Assembly: GCA_013054445.1 (NCBI GenBank)
Contig: JAAMPI010001120.1
Location: forward strand, 1 to 19,292
DNA length: 19,292 bases
Direction of reading: 5' to 3'
DNA from: Cudoniella acicularis
Lineage: Eukaryota; Ascomycota; Leotiomycetes; Helotiales; Helotiaceae
Shown here: positions 18,668-19,292 of the stretch, one piece after another
Numbering within the stretch: the stretch's first letter is position 1
Layout of the letters: every line of letters begins with the position of its first letter
Translations under genes and position numbers: made by a program
The notes under the pieces: generated by a model
The model's input: the letters and a program-made list of their open reading frames with translations, nothing else
What the model was told of the DNA's origin: nothing
The model's database searches: none

Positions 18668-19213
18668 TGTTACAGCTCTGCAAAGGCACTAGGGGCCCTG
18701 ACGTCACATGGGGACGTATTTGCAAGAAGGTGCTGTATTACGAAGAAACTAAGCTAAGGAGAGAAGAAGGAAGAGGTGGTCCTGGAGGGGCCTATATATA
18801 CAGGAGGTGAGTACTGGCACGGACCAGGGCACATGACAAGGCAAGGGAAACGCGTCAAGTAAGGGGGACGCGTCAGACCAGGTCTGTGAAACTTACCACT
18901 TATGTGGCTGTGCTAAATAGATGGGTAAGAAATCCTAACTTTCTCACCACACTACGGGTTCTTCCACGTACAATCAGTTTCAAGATGTAAGAAAACGGCC
19001 GATCTTGTGACTAGAGCTTCTACGGTAGATAGAATTCATGTGGCATCGCAGCAACTATCCCTGTTAAGTGGCCAGCCTCCAAACCCCCGTGACTTGCTGC
19101 GCTCGAGTAGACTGCGTGATGGGTACCCGTACACGGACCAATTGGTCCGTGCCTAGCCGTGCGTCGGGTAAAGCCCTAAAGTTTTTTTTAATAAATATCG
19201 CATTTTCGTAACA
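18668..19213. mobile_element. candidate solo LTR of a fungal LTR retrotransposon
   Basis: The left edge TGTTACAG is typical of fungal Ty3-type LTR starts, and a matching inverted end GTAACA lies at 19208-19213, giving 546 bp. Inside are a CRE-like GACGTCAC (18700-18707), a TATATATA box (18793-18800) and a direct repeat of GGGRRACGCGTCA at 18845-18857 and 18863-18875. These fit a promoter-bearing LTR. Against this, the 5-bp flanks (GTGGC and GACTC) do not match as a target duplication, no primer-binding site or pol sequence is visible, and the right end overlaps another possible element. The left boundary is better supported than the right. Confidence 0.35.
19132..19151. repeat. perfect 20-bp palindrome
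   Basis: CACGGACCAATTGGTCCGTG is its own reverse complement. Eleven bases of it with its right flank (TGGTCCGTGCC, 19143-19153) recur inverted at 18816-18826. Five bases to its right begins the 10-bp inverted repeat described next, so it may be the terminal part of a small inverted-repeat element. Confidence 0.6.
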
Positions 19214-19284
19214 GACTCGAAATTTCCAGTTCTGTCAAAAAATCCGTATTAAATTTGGCCTAAGAAACAAAAGAGACGCACGGC
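19156..19284. mobile_element. inverted repeat pair, possible MITE cut by the window edge
   Basis: GCCGTGCGTC (19156-19165) has its exact reverse complement GACGCACGGC at 19275-19284, enclosing 109 bp of AT-rich non-coding DNA. Spacing and composition fit a miniature inverted-repeat transposable element. The outer ends would continue into the 20-bp palindrome on the left (19132-19151) and past the window on the right. Family cannot be assigned. Confidence 0.4.
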
Positions 19285-19292
19285 CAAACGGG

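Noticed and set aside
1..19292. tRNA, rRNA or CRISPR features
   Set aside because: No tRNA-like TTCRANNC/cloverleaf or rRNA core sequence was spotted by eye, and no regularly spaced direct repeats are present; CRISPR is not expected in a fungal nuclear segment.

Overview
The window looks like a nuclear segment of a filamentous ascomycete (Pezizomycotina). The evidence is short introns (44-61 bp) with GT..AG borders and CTRAY-like branch sites, a HET-domain gene, a Dal5-type MFS permease, a PL26-type lyase, and TA-rich, transposon-like debris at both ends. The genus cannot be named from sequence alone.

Layout. (1) 1-520 is TA-rich, repeat-like DNA leading into an intronless HET-domain gene (521-2587, +). 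(2) 2793-9842 is a metabolic block: an intronless Dal5/ACS-type MFS transporter (2793-4547, -), an intronless PL26-type exo-rhamnogalacturonan lyase (5388-8111, -) and, divergent from the lyase, a three-exon TauD-type Fe(II)/2-oxoglutarate dioxygenase (8593-9842, +). (3) 9843-12583 is a 2.7-kb stretch with no gene I can support, holding several short palindromes and inverted repeats. (4) 12584-17601 is the largest gene, a seven-exon, 1566-residue protein. It joins an N-terminal sacsin/Hsp90-like GHKL ATPase to a C-terminal NO VEIN (DUF3883) domain with nuclease-like residues. (5) 17898-18212 (-) is the 3' end of a PAQR/Hly-III family gene whose upstream part is missing. (6) 18213-19292 is repeat-like DNA: a candidate LTR starting TGTTACAG, a perfect 20-bp palindrome, and a 10-bp inverted repeat enclosing about 110 bp at the window edge.

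How they may work together. The lyase has no visible signal peptide and lies beside a permease, which fits uptake of short rhamnogalacturonan-I fragments followed by cleavage inside the cell. A TCCNCCAAT-type galacturonate-responsive motif sits about 300 bp upstream of the permease start and supports this weakly; no such motif was found upstream of the lyase. The dioxygenase shares a 481-bp divergent promoter with the lyase, but its substrate is unknown. The HET gene and the ATPase/DUF3883 gene belong to families linked to nonself recognition and to Hsp90-like ATPases respectively. Both sit next to repeat-like DNA, as accessory genes often do.

Two start codons were reset. The HET and lyase reading frames extend upstream only to GTG codons, so I use the first ATG (521 and 8111). 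Protein families were recognised by eye; no database search was possible.
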